NCBI GenBank assembly: GCA_031553975.1
Contig: JAVBKP010000128.1
Location: 1-32,483, forward strand
Length of the DNA: 32,483 bases
Source: JAVBKP01 sp031553975
GTDB taxonomy: Bacteria; Bacillota; Clostridia; Peptostreptococcales; Anaerovoracaceae
Reading direction: 5' to 3'
A model generated the notes under the pieces. The model saw only the letters and a list, made by a program, of their open reading frames with translations. It did no database searches and was not told the origin of the DNA. Positions 1 to 6,748 of this stretch are shown here, piece after piece (the stretch's first letter is position 1; the number at the start of each line of letters is the position of its first letter). The position numbers were made by a program, and so were the translations under genes.

Positions 1-47
1 GCTCCTCATCTTGACATGCCCCAAAAGGTGTGTATACTAAAAGACAA

Positions 48-78
48 GGGTCGGAAGCTGTCTAATGGCCTCCGACCC
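48..78. terminator. Hairpin downstream of the truncated ABC permease
   Basis: GGGTCGGA (48-55) pairs perfectly with TCCGACCC (71-78) across a 15-base loop. It lies just past the minus-strand permease remnant. On the minus strand a short T-rich stretch follows, so it could end leftward transcription, but there is no long U run and it may belong to whatever sequence replaced the permease C-terminus. Confidence 0.5.
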
Positions 79-109
79 ATCGTTATTTCTTAATATTCTA
101 CATCAGATT

Positions 110-688
110 TTAGCGTTTACACAAAACTCGGGATTGACCCTCAAAAATATTAAAAAGAAAACTCGCATCTCTGGAAAACAAAAAAATTGCATTCATGAAT
201 CCCCCCCATACTGTTGCCGCTACGAGCAGTAGCAAAAGTGAAATAGTTAAAGAAATAATCAACCTTGTTTCAAGCTCACTTTTTAAAAAAATAATAATCA
301 CTGAAAACACCGTTAGCATCCACATATTCTGTATAATCGTTCCCAGTGCTCTTCCATATACTAATGCAATTCTACTAGCAGGTGATACAAACACTATTTC
401 TAATGTTCCTTCTTGCCGTTCATAGCTCATCATCCATGCACTTTGCACCATTGTCCAAAATGAATAATATCCTAAAAGACCCGTAACTAAGAAAATCATT
501 AATGAATTGAAACTGGTAATGCCATATTCTGCTATTTGCGATATGTCAAATGGTTTATATGCATAATATGTAGCAAAAAAAGTCAGAATAGGCCAAAGAA
601 AGAGGGAAAAGTACATTGCTGGTGAGTGCATCGTTGTCTTGTGTATCTTTGCCATTTCGCCCAAAACAACATATAAGAAGTTACTCAT
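110..688 (-). pseudogene. ABC-2 type permease, C-terminally truncated
   Basis: This 192-residue protein is the membrane half of an ABC exporter, with a GxLxxVxxSPxSR-like cytoplasmic segment (EGTLEIVFVSPASRIALVYG) and at least four hydrophobic segments. Family members usually run to about 250 residues. Here the similarity ends at FNIFEG, followed by eight unrelated residues and a stop, so the last membrane helices are missing. Its ATG follows directly on the stop codon of the ATPase fragment upstream (TAA-ATG), the usual order for such exporters. The partner gene is also broken, so neither half is likely to work. The substrate cannot be told. A sequence resembling an insertion-sequence end coincides with the point of truncation. 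Confidence 0.75.
113..142. mobile_element. Possible IS256-type inverted-repeat tip
   Basis: GCGTTTACACAAAACTC followed by GGGATTGACCCTC lies exactly where the ABC permease loses its similarity. From memory, many IS256-family ends begin with a TTTACACAAA block next to the transposase stop codon, so this could be the tip of an insertion sequence whose body lies left of the window. No transposase is visible in 1-110 and the partner repeat is not in the window, so this is a weak resemblance only. Confidence 0.25.
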
Positions 689-823
689 TTACTCTGCCTC
701 CACTTGTATTTTCTCATTTTGCCCACTTAAAATGCTTAGTAAAGCATCCTCAAGTCTTGAATCGCCTTGATTTGTCCTAAGCTTCTTGATCTGTTCTACA
801 TTTCCTTCACAGATAATGCTAGT
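689..823 (-). pseudogene. ABC transporter ATPase, C-terminal fragment only
   Basis: The minus-strand frame reads IICEGNVEQIKKLR, then SRLEDALLSIL, then a stop touching the permease ATG. This matches the end of ABC exporter ATPases: the G-x-I-V-x-x-G strand after the H-loop, a helix, then the conserved S-L-E-D-x-F motif. The Walker A, signature and Walker B regions are all absent. Directly upstream the frame is closed by TAA and the sequence becomes the beginning of a different gene read in another frame, so a deletion has joined two genes near 815-825. It has no start codon or ribosome binding site of its own and should be non-functional. Confidence 0.7.
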
Positions 824-944
824 TTAACTGATATGCAAATTTTTTAATGATTGGCATAAAGCTATTAATTATCTGTAGTAGTGATTCCTCATCTCGGTTT
901 AAACATACTTTTTCTAAAATGCATTTTAATCCTTTCTTGTCCAT
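819..944 (-). pseudogene. Sigma-like/HTH protein of integrative elements, N-terminal fragment
   Basis: A strong ribosome binding site (GGAGGTGAT, five to six bases from ATG) starts a 41-residue frame beginning MDKKGLKCILEKVCLNRDEE and ending with SLLQIINSFMPIIKKFAYQL. The pattern D-x-E-S-L-x-x-I-I-x-x-F-x-P-x-I-K-K-x-A is that of the small sigma-70-like/helix-turn-helix proteins carried by Tn916- and Tn1549-type elements, normally about 130-180 residues. The frame stops at TAG exactly where the ATPase remnant begins, so the DNA-binding C-terminal part has been deleted. It might still be translated as a short peptide. The family call rests on pattern recall from the N-terminus alone. Confidence 0.55.
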
Positions 945-1258
945 AAGTATCACCTCCTACTTAAAGTTAAAAACGTATTTATATATAAAAATGTAAACCT
1001 AAATATAAAAATTTTCTAACTTATCTGTATAACAATAATCTTCTCACTCATTATGCTACTTATTGATAATTTGGATTATCGTGCGTGCCAGATAACTTCA
1101 TCGGCAAGCAATGCAAAGTTATATACTTTGCGCCTTTTTGAACATTCCCCTCACGGACAATTTTCAAAAAAGCTTGCAAGGGATGACCCTTGACCCAATA
1201 CAAAAGCCGCAGGGCTTGCTTTTGTTTAAGCGCCTGCGGCTCTGCTGCGACAACCTTG
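945..1258. other. Non-coding stretch with several hairpins
   Basis: No credible gene lies here. The left part (960-1060) is very A/T-rich. GATAAT/ATTATC (1065-1080) forms a 6-bp stem with a 4-base loop, and an oriT-like repeat follows at 1092-1140. CAAGGG-ATGA-CCCTTG sits at 1177-1192. At 1201-1240 two overlapping pairings compete: CAAAAGC (1201-1207) with GCTTTTG (1218-1224), and GCCGCAGG (1206-1213) with CCTGCGGC (1233-1240). The last lies just downstream of the relaxase tail on the minus strand and may end its transcript. Confidence 0.6.
1092..1140. other. Candidate transfer origin (oriT)
   Basis: Two overlapping inverted repeats precede a GCGCC box: ATAACTT (1092-1098) with AAGTTAT (1116-1122), and GCAAAGT (1113-1119) with ACTTTGC (1125-1131) around TATAT. 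The second arm runs directly into GCGCC and a T-run at about 1129-1138. This resembles the layout of RSF1010/pGO1-type origins, where an inverted repeat is followed by a nick region containing TGCGCCCT. Its position beside relaxase and mobC remnants supports the idea. No nick site has been shown and the match is by architecture only. Confidence 0.45.
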
Positions 1259-1712
1259 CTAACGCTCGATTGCCTCTTTCTTTTTTTGTGGCTCGTTGTT
1301 TAAGATTTGATCTATATTTGCTTTTGCCATTGATAAGTTTTTCATCTCTTCTCTTTTAGCTTTGTACTCCTGATAAAGTTTGTTTTTCTCAACAGATAGC
1401 TTTGCATATTCAGTTTGTAATGGTTTTATTGTTGGAAGTTTTTCTAAATTCATTTCATCAAAGAATTTTTTTGAGGCTTTGTGTAATATGACCTCACCTT
1501 CGTGTTCTGTGTAGAATTTTTTGCTATATCCAGACTTGCGATACTGTACATAAATGTCTTTTGTGCGACTATAATTTGATATGTGCTTTTGTAATTCGTT
1601 GATTTCTTTCATCCTAATGTCTTTTTCTTTTATATGACCGTTCAGTCTGTTAAAATCTGTTTTTGATTGCTCTACCAGAATTTCTAGCTTATGTATGCTA
1701 TCTGATTTACAT
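1259..1712 (-). pseudogene. Relaxase (mobilization nuclease), C-terminal remnant
   Basis: The minus-strand frame is open from about 1712 and ends at 1259. It reads a charged, coiled-coil-rich region (HKLEILVEQSKTDFNR early, KISNYSRT-type segment, YSKKFYTEHEGEVILHKA, KANIDQILNNEPQKKKEAIER at the end). This arrangement, ending in a VKANIDHLL-like helix and a lysine/glutamate tail, is that of the C-terminal part of Firmicute MobA/VirD2-type relaxases. The N-terminal nuclease domain with its catalytic tyrosine and HxH metal site is missing. The fragment begins within the end of a mobC-like gene in a different frame, so a single deletion probably removed the mobC tail and most of the relaxase. An internal ATG at 1612 could give a 117-residue product with no nuclease function. 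Confidence 0.7.
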
Positions 1713-1911
1713 TATTTGCAGTAATTCCAGTTAATCTTGATAATTCTTTAATCTCAGTCATGTCTAAATAGATCGTGTATCCATCAATTGCCATTTTCCG
1801 CAGAAATGCGCTTTGATTTCTGATCCCCGACAGCTCCATTCGCTGATGTATCAGTTCTTTCTCTTTTTCATTCACCTTAAAATATAGCCCGGTCGTTCTT
1901 TTTTCTATCAT
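1684..1911 (-). pseudogene. MobC-like relaxosome protein, C-terminally truncated
   Basis: This 75-residue frame starts at an ATG nine bases after the excisionase-like gene. It reads a ribbon-helix-helix-like segment (VNEKEKELIHQRMELSGI, then NQSAFLRKMAIDG) and then LSRLTGITANNVNQIA, a strongly conserved block of plasmid and element MobC relaxosome accessory proteins. In intact relatives this block continues for another 20-30 residues. Here it ends after QIA with three foreign residues and a stop, exactly where relaxase C-terminal sequence begins in another frame. MobC proteins help the relaxase open oriT; with no nuclease domain left, the remnant is unlikely to support transfer, though it could still bind DNA. 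Confidence 0.65.
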
Positions 1912-1920
1912 CCATACCCC

Positions 1921-2133
1921 CTATGAAATTTCTCTTTTACCAGTGTTCTCTTTGAGCCAGTCTAAAAACGCATCTCTTGGCACAATTTTCCTCGTTCCTA
2001 CAAGTAGTGTTGGAAATCCATCGCTTCGCAGTAGGTTATATGCCATCGCTCTGCTGATCCCTAGATACTTTTGAATATCCTCCACATTTAACGTGATAGG
2101 AAGTTCTTCCATTGATTTGTATGTTGCCTTCAT
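1921..2133 (-). CDS. Excisionase-like DNA-binding protein
   Basis: A 70-residue protein with one winged-helix domain of the excisionase/MerR-like type: ITLNVEDIQKYLGISRAMAYNLLRSDGFP is helix-turn-helix, followed by the wing TLLVGTRKIVPRDAFLDWL. Small proteins of this kind act as Xis, directing tyrosine integrases towards excision, or as element regulators. The ribosome binding site AAAGGAGGGG lies four bases before ATG. It is the first gene behind a near-perfect minus-strand promoter and precedes the mobC remnant by nine bases. It is transcribed away from the integrase, with the regulator between, which suits control of excision and mobilization by the XRE protein. It appears intact. A purely regulatory role is possible. 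Confidence 0.75.
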   Translation of the reverse strand: MKATYKSMEELPITLNVEDIQKYLGISRAMAYNLLRSDGFPTLLVGTRKIVPRDAFLDWLKENTGKREIS

Positions 2134-2169
2134 TCAACCCCTCCTTTGAATCTATTTGTTTTCAAAAAT

Positions 2170-2198
2170 ATTATAGTATACAATTGAATATATGTCAA
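2170..2198 (-). promoter_or_regulatory. Consensus sigma-A promoter for xis/mob genes
   Basis: On the minus strand TTGACA (2198-2193), a 17-base spacer and TATAAT (2175-2170) match the housekeeping consensus exactly. The transcript would begin near 2163 and read into the excisionase-like gene at 2133. Confidence 0.85.
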
Positions 2199-2209
2199 CT
2201 TATATATTC
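2186..2209. promoter_or_regulatory. Candidate operator over the xis/mob promoter
   Basis: GAATATAT (2186-2193) and ATATATTC (2202-2209) are perfect 8-base inverted arms around an 8-base spacer. The repeat covers the -35 box of the minus-strand promoter and lies 15 bases upstream of the plus-strand promoter, so it is a natural site for the adjacent XRE regulator to repress the xis/mob genes. Confidence 0.5.
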
Positions 2210-2223
2210 AAAATATTTTACGC

Positions 2224-2252
2224 TTGCATTTGTATTCATCCAGTGATATACT
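2224..2252 (+). promoter_or_regulatory. Sigma-A promoter for the regulator-integrase pair
   Basis: TTGCAT (2224-2229), a 17-base spacer and TATACT (2247-2252) precede the XRE gene by 37 bases. It diverges from the xis/mob promoter, with the two -35 boxes about 25 bases apart. Confidence 0.75.
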
Positions 2253-2289
2253 GTTCATGATAAACGAATGGAAAGAAGGGAGATTTACT

Positions 2290-2937
2290 ATGGCGAGCAA
2301 TATCATAGGCGAGAGAATGAAGCGTTTACGAGAGGAGGTATTTTTGACGCAATCAGAGCTTGCAACCGAAGTTGGACTAACTAGGCTTTCAATCAGCAAT
2401 TATGAGCTAGGGAAACGAACGCCCGACCTTGCAACTATCGAGAAACTTTCTGCTTTCTTTAAGTGTGACACAAATTTTTTGATAGGCAAATCCGACTATA
2501 AGAACAATGATACCGCAGTTGAGTTTGTTTCCTCTGTAGAACATTTGAATGAAGCTCTTAAAAAATTTGACAGCACGCAAATTCAAAATCTACTTGATTC
2601 TCTTGAAATCTATCTTGGCGTCAGCGTTCATATGTCTGATAGCGAGACTGCGCAAGGTGGCATTGATCTACTGTCTGGATTTGTCCGTGATTTGACTGCT
2701 ATGATGATTGGAATGCAGATGTTAAATTCCGATAACGCTCGTCAAACCATGAGTAGACAAGAAAAGTCTGATACTCTTGTTAGTTTACAGTTTCAAAAGG
2801 ACCAGCTGAAAAGAAAAATCGATGCTAGCTTAGACGAAATGCTAAGTAAAGCACAGTCGCTGGCTGGTGCGGATATAATTGACTTTCATCAAACGTTTAT
2901 CAACATGTCAAAGCACAAAGAAAATATAGAGGAATAG
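2290..2937 (+). CDS. XRE-family transcriptional regulator of the element
   Basis: This 215-residue protein has a Cro/C1-type helix-turn-helix in its first 60 residues (ERMKRLREEVFLTQSELATE, then GLTRLSISNYELGKRTPD, then FFKCDTNFLIGKSD). A predicted helical C-terminal part with charged coiled-coil sequence (about residues 75-215) follows and probably serves dimerization. The start chosen is the ATG at 2290, preceded by AAGGGAG at seven bases; an upstream in-frame ATG at 2224 lies inside the promoter. The integrase follows after 16 bases, so the two are co-transcribed. By position it is the element's switch, acting at the palindrome over the divergent promoter. No LexA-like protease motif is seen in the C-terminal part, so the inducing signal is unknown. 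Confidence 0.85.
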   Translation: MASNIIGERMKRLREEVFLTQSELATEVGLTRLSISNYELGKRTPDLATIEKLSAFFKCDTNFLIGKSDYKNNDTAVEFVSSVEHLNEALKKFDSTQIQNLLDSLEIYLGVSVHMSDSETAQGGIDLLSGFVRDLTAMMIGMQMLNSDNARQTMSRQEKSDTLVSLQFQKDQLKRKIDASLDEMLSKAQSLAGADIIDFHQTFINMSKHKENIEE

Positions 2938-2953
2938 AAAGGGTGATTTATAT

Positions 2954-4114
2954 TTGACAAATAAAAGAGGGCAAAATGAAGGAAGTATTTCAAAGCGCCC
3001 AGATGGGACTTGGTGGTCTAGGGTCACTGTAGGCTTTGATGCTGACGGTAAACAGAAACGCAAGGCATTTTATGGCAAGACAAGGCAGGAAGTCAAAGAC
3101 AAAATGGCCTATGCTCTCAATGACTTGCAAAAGGGTACTTACATCGAACCGTCAAAGATGACGATGGAAAAGTGGATTGACATTTGGTTGTATGAATACA
3201 AGAAAAATGAAGTCAAAAAAACAACTTTTGCAAATTATGTAGCACGTATCAAAAACCATATTAAGCCAACCCTCGGTCGATACAGGCTGAGTGATTTGCG
3301 ACCAGATATTATTCAAAAGGCTGTCAATGCTTTAAATGACAAAGGGCTTGCGCCCGAAACTGTACGCGGAACGTATAACGTTATTCACGATTGCTTAAAA
3401 CAGGCTGTTAGGAATGGTTTAATTTCAAGAAACGTTGCTTCAGACATCATCCTGCCAAAAGTCATTGCAAGCGAAGCTAAATGCCTAACTGTCGAAGAAC
3501 AAAAACGCTTTATCGAAGTGGCAAAAAAAGAATATCTCGGTGAATTGTTTATTTTCGATTTAGGGACTGGGCTACGGCTAGGCGAGCTACTTGGGTTAAA
3601 GTGGGAAGATGTAGACTTTAATCAGCAAATTATCCGTATCAAACGGACATTGAATGTGGTTAAGGACTTTGATAATGCTGAATCCAAGTGGCATAAAGAG
3701 TTTGGAACACCTAAGACAAGATCTAGCATCCGCAGTATTCCTCTCATGCCTGATTTAGTAAAAATGCTGAAAAGCGTTCATACAAAACAACTTGAAACTA
3801 GACTTGCCACAGGTCCTGCCTATGAAAACAACGATCTTGTATTCTGTACCGCACTTGGCAGACCCCTTGACCCACGAAATATGGGGCGGAGTTTTAAGAC
3901 CATCGCTGAAAAAGCTGGTATTAAAAATGCTTCTATCCATTGGTTAAGACACACATTCGCTACAAGAGGATTAGAAAACGGCATTGAGCTTCGTGTCATA
4001 CAAGAGTTGCTCGGACATGCCAATATCAGTATCACAGCAAGTATCTACACCCATGTGCTGCCTGATAAAAAGCGAGATTCTATTATGAAACTAACAGGCA
4101 CAATCAGTATATAG
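2954..4114 (+). CDS. Tyrosine recombinase/integrase, Tn916-like
   Basis: A 386-residue site-specific recombinase that would insert and excise the element. Residues 1-65 form an AP2-like arm-binding domain (GSISKRPDGTWWSRVTVGFD, GKQKRKAFYGKTRQEV), residues 70-160 the SAM-like core-binding domain, and 175-380 the catalytic domain. The catalytic set is complete: R208 in GTGLRLGELLGL, K254, H329-x-x-R332 in HWLRHTFAT, H355 in LLGHANI and nucleophile Y365 in SIYTH. The start is TTG at 2954 with AAAGGGTGAT upstream. It shares a transcript with the XRE regulator. The gene is intact although the transfer genes nearby are broken, so the element may still excise if its ends survive. Confidence 0.92.
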   Translation: MTNKRGQNEGSISKRPDGTWWSRVTVGFDADGKQKRKAFYGKTRQEVKDKMAYALNDLQKGTYIEPSKMTMEKWIDIWLYEYKKNEVKKTTFANYVARIKNHIKPTLGRYRLSDLRPDIIQKAVNALNDKGLAPETVRGTYNVIHDCLKQAVRNGLISRNVASDIILPKVIASEAKCLTVEEQKRFIEVAKKEYLGELFIFDLGTGLRLGELLGLKWEDVDFNQQIIRIKRTLNVVKDFDNAESKWHKEFGTPKTRSSIRSIPLMPDLVKMLKSVHTKQLETRLATGPAYENNDLVFCTALGRPLDPRNMGRSFKTIAEKAGIKNASIHWLRHTFATRGLENGIELRVIQELLGHANISITASIYTHVLPDKKRDSIMKLTGTISI

Positions 4115-4273
4115 CACAACATGCTGTCCATACGATTTGCAAGACACACGCCTAGTAATGACAGAATCGCTACAAATCATGCAGAAAGCGGTTCTATTAC
4201 ATATCAAATTTTCTATCACGTTCTATCTAATCATACCGCTTATACACAGGTATATTAAATTTTTTTATCCTCG

Positions 4274-4294
4274 GGTAGGTATAAGGTAGGTATA
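4274..4294. repeat. Tandem GGTAGGTATA repeat near the element's right end
   Basis: GGTAGGTATA occurs twice (4274-4283 and 4285-4294) with an 11-base period, between the integrase stop and the ychF terminator. Integrases with an AP2-like N-terminal domain bind short direct repeats near the ends of their element, so these could be arm-type sites. No matching pair was seen at the left. Confidence 0.4.
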
Positions 4295-4301
4295 TTTCAC
4301 T

Positions 4302-4333
4302 AAAAAAGGCCCTTGCCATATTTGACAAAAGCC
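4302..4333 (-). terminator. Rho-independent terminator of the mgtE-ychF operon
   Basis: On the minus strand GGCTTTTGTC (4333-4324) pairs with GGCAAGGGCC (4317-4308) using three G-U pairs and a 6-base loop, followed by six Ts (4307-4302). It lies 34 bases past the ychF stop. Confidence 0.8.
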
Positions 4334-4367
4334 CATCATTTCAACCTTTTCAAGTCATAAATATCAT

Positions 4368-5459
4368 TTACACATTAAACCGAAACAAAATCACATCTCC
4401 GTCTTTGACAACGTATTCTTTGCCTTCTGATCGGACTAGGCCTTTTTCTTTTGCGGCTGTCATACCGCCTGCGGCTATTAGGTCTGTGTAGGCAACGGTC
4501 TCTGCACGGATAAATCCTTTTTCAAAGTCTGTATGGATTTTGCCTGCTGCACCTGGACCTTTTGTTCCATTTTTAATGGTCCATGCCCTAATCTCTTGGG
4601 GTCCCGCTGTTAGGTATGAAATTAGCCCTAGTAGATGGTAGGATGCTTTTATCAATTTATCTAAACCAGACTCGCTAATTCCAAGGTCCTCGAGGAATGC
4701 TGCTTTTTCATCTTCTTCTAACTCAGCAATTTCAGACTCTATCTTTCCGCAAATTACCACTACGTCAGAGCCTTCCTCTTTTGCAAATTTTTTCACTTCT
4801 TTGACGTGGTCGTTGTCTTCGCCAGAGACTGCATCATCTTCTGACACGTTCGCCGCATAAATCGTGGGTTTTCCAGATAAAAGATCCAATGAATCAACAA
4901 ACTTTTGCTCATCTTCTGTCAATTCCATTGTTCTAACAGATTTGCCTTCATCTAAGATGGTCTTTACCCTTTCTAATATTTCTAGTTCACCTTGTAGTGT
5001 TTTATCAGCCTTGGCATTTTTTTGTGTCTTTTGTAGACGTCTATCTAATATTTCCATATCGGCAAGAATAAGCTCTAGGTTAATAGTCTCAATGTCCTTT
5101 AGTGGACCTACTACACCATCTACGTGGACCACATTCTCATCTTCAAAGCAGCGCACTACATGAACGATGGCATCGACTTCACGAATATGGGATAAAAACT
5201 TGTTCCCCAATCCTTCACCCTTTGATGCGCCTTTTACAAGCCCTGCGATATCGTAGAACTCTATGGCTGTAGGAATGATTTTTTTGGAATCATACATGTC
5301 TCTCAGTACCTGTAATCTCTCATCTGGCACACTTACCACGCCTACATTGGGCTCAATGGTACAGAATGGGTAGTTGGCCGCCTCTGCCCCTGCTTGGGTA
5401 ATAGCGTTAAAAAGTGTACTCTTTCCTACGTTAGGAAGTCCTACTATACCTAATTTCAT
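4368..5459 (-). CDS. ychF: Redox-regulated ATPase YchF (Obg family)
   Basis: A 363-residue cytoplasmic P-loop ATPase that associates with ribosomes and is linked to oxidative stress responses. The P-loop GLPNVGKST is at residues 7-15, and DIAG supplies the G3 motif. The G4 position reads NVSED instead of NKxD, the change that gives YchF preference for ATP over GTP. A coiled-coil helical insert occupies roughly 125-200, and the C-terminal TGS domain (RAWTIKNGTKGPGAAGKIH onwards) completes the family length. The ribosome binding site GAGGAATAAGA overlaps the end of lgt, two bases upstream, so translation is probably coupled. It is the last gene of its operon and ends at a clear terminator. Confidence 0.97.
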   Translation of the reverse strand: MKLGIVGLPNVGKSTLFNAITQAGAEAANYPFCTIEPNVGVVSVPDERLQVLRDMYDSKKIIPTAIEFYDIAGLVKGASKGEGLGNKFLSHIREVDAIVHVVRCFEDENVVHVDGVVGPLKDIETINLELILADMEILDRRLQKTQKNAKADKTLQGELEILERVKTILDEGKSVRTMELTEDEQKFVDSLDLLSGKPTIYAANVSEDDAVSGEDNDHVKEVKKFAKEEGSDVVVICGKIESEIAELEEDEKAAFLEDLGISESGLDKLIKASYHLLGLISYLTAGPQEIRAWTIKNGTKGPGAAGKIHTDFEKGFIRAETVAYTDLIAAGGMTAAKEKGLVRSEGKEYVVKDGDVILFRFNV

Positions 5460-5461
5460 TC

Positions 5462-6232
5462 TTATTCCTCACTTGCATTGTCCGTTCGGTCAGCAAGCTT
5501 TCCTTTCTTGTTTCTGATAATATAAAATGCAATTCCTATAAAAAAGGCCGCCACGCTGACAATCTGAGCCATTCTCAGCTCTCCTATCATGAGACTATCG
5601 GTGCGTAGCCCTTCTACGAAAAATCTTTCTAGTGAGTAGAGGATTACGTATAAAAAGAATACTTGTCCCTCAAATTTTCTATTCTTATCCACTTTGCTTA
5701 AAAATAGAAATAAACCAAATGTCCAAATCGATTCATATAAAAAAGTAGGATGAACCAGTTGTCCATCAACATTTAATGCCCATGGCAAATCTGTAGGACT
5801 ACCGTAGGCTTCTCCATTGAAAAAATTACCCCACCTTCCAATGGACTGCGCCAATGCAATGGCAGGCACAGCCAAATCCAAAGCATTAAGTGGGCGTATT
5901 TTCCATTTTTTGCAGCATATAACAGTAGCAGTCATGCCTAAAATCAATCCGCCATGTATGGCTAGCCCACCATTTCTCGTATTGATCATGGCCATAACAT
6001 CACCATTGTAGTAATCCCAATTGAGCAAGACATAGTATATCCTAGCCCCAATAATAGCACTTGGTAGCGTCACCAACGCAAAGTCAATCACCCTATCTGG
6101 ATTAATATCATGGGATTCAGCCCTTCTCCAAATAATATAGGCTGCGAGGATCATCCCTAGAGAAATCAACACACCATACCACATAACAGGAAATCCTGCT
6201 ATATTAAACGCCACTGCCCCTGGACTTTTCAT
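5462..6232 (-). CDS. lgt: Prolipoprotein diacylglyceryl transferase
   Basis: Lgt transfers diacylglycerol from phosphatidylglycerol to the lipobox cysteine of prelipoproteins, the first step of lipoprotein maturation, in the cytoplasmic membrane. The 256-residue protein has about seven membrane segments, the HGG motif in GGLAIHGGLILG, and the family signature GRWGNFFNGE (arginine and asparagines essential in E. coli Lgt). The start follows AAGGAG by seven bases. It is nine bases behind the unknown 162-residue gene and two bases before ychF, so it is mid-operon. The charged C-terminal tail ending in NASEE is cytoplasmic. Length and motifs are normal. Confidence 0.97.
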   Translation of the reverse strand: MKSPGAVAFNIAGFPVMWYGVLISLGMILAAYIIWRRAESHDINPDRVIDFALVTLPSAIIGARIYYVLLNWDYYNGDVMAMINTRNGGLAIHGGLILGMTATVICCKKWKIRPLNALDLAVPAIALAQSIGRWGNFFNGEAYGSPTDLPWALNVDGQLVHPTFLYESIWTFGLFLFLSKVDKNRKFEGQVFFLYVILYSLERFFVEGLRTDSLMIGELRMAQIVSVAAFFIGIAFYIIRNKKGKLADRTDNASEE

Positions 6233-6241
6233 ACATTCTCC

Positions 6242-6730
6242 TTAACTATTTTTCAGACCTGCACGAAGCATTTCATCAAGTGACATTTTTTTGCTTTCTT
6301 GTGGAGCTCTGTCCATACTGTCATCAATTGTAATCGCAGATTTTTTTGGTCTTGACAATGCAATCTCTTCTTCTGTCTTTTCTACTGCTTTTCCTGTCAA
6401 TATAACAGTCTCCATCTTTTGCACAGATCTAATCATTATTCTCTGGGTATCTTCTACTTTTCCATCTAATTTTGTTATCATAGGCACTACATTTGCTATT
6501 GCCATCTGGATCTTGCTGATGGTCTGTTCTAATCGTGCTGAATCCACATCAGATGAACCACTAGCTGCTGGACTAGCAGCCGATGATGCCCCCATTTGAC
6601 TTTTAAGCACTGCTGCCTGCAACTGCATCATTTTAGATTGTGTTTCCTCTATTGTCTCTAACCGTTTTGAAAGTTGTTTAAATTCTGTCACCAGTTGCAG
6701 CAATAGCTGCTCAGTTGTCACTTGGCTCAT
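6242..6730 (-). CDS. Unknown coiled-coil protein between mgtE and lgt
   Basis: I do not recognise this 162-residue protein. Residues 1-45 are a heptad-patterned helix (LLQLVTEFKQLSKRLETIEE), about 46-62 are an Ala/Ser-rich linker (SSAASPAASGSSD), and 65-112 are a second amphipathic helix. The tail is polar with a conserved-looking end (KKMSLDEMLRAGLKN). No signal peptide or membrane segment is seen, so it is probably a cytoplasmic oligomer. GAGGAG precedes the ATG. It lies 18 bases after mgtE and nine before lgt, firmly inside the operon, so a link to membrane or magnesium physiology is conceivable but unsupported. Confidence 0.75.
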   Translation of the reverse strand: MSQVTTEQLLLQLVTEFKQLSKRLETIEETQSKMMQLQAAVLKSQMGASSAASPAASGSSDVDSARLEQTISKIQMAIANVVPMITKLDGKVEDTQRIMIRSVQKMETVILTGKAVEKTEEEIALSRPKKSAITIDDSMDRAPQESKKMSLDEMLRAGLKNS

Positions 6731-6748
6731 TTTATTTTCTCCTCATTC

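Larger units (their letters stand above)
819..4300. mobile_element. Decayed integrative/mobilizable element
   Basis: This stretch holds, from left to right, a sigma-like gene start, an oriT-like repeat, relaxase tail, truncated mobC, xis-like gene, XRE regulator and tyrosine integrase. The integration module looks whole while the transfer module has lost most of its coding capacity through internal deletions. The right end probably lies just past the integrase, near a tandem 11-base repeat at 4274-4294 and before the ychF terminator. The left end is not defined; the ABC exporter remnants (110-823) may be cargo of the same element. No convincing direct repeat marking both ends was found by eye. 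Confidence 0.7.

Noticed and set aside
1111..1359. 82-codon plus-strand frame across the oriT-like region
   Set aside because: It runs through hairpins and the antisense of the relaxase tail and has no ribosome binding site.
1009..4215. AAATTTTCTA present at 1009-1018 and 4206-4215 as possible element end repeats
   Set aside because: Ten A/T-rich bases in A/T-rich DNA are expected by chance, and the right copy lies inside the proposed arm-site repeats rather than outside them.
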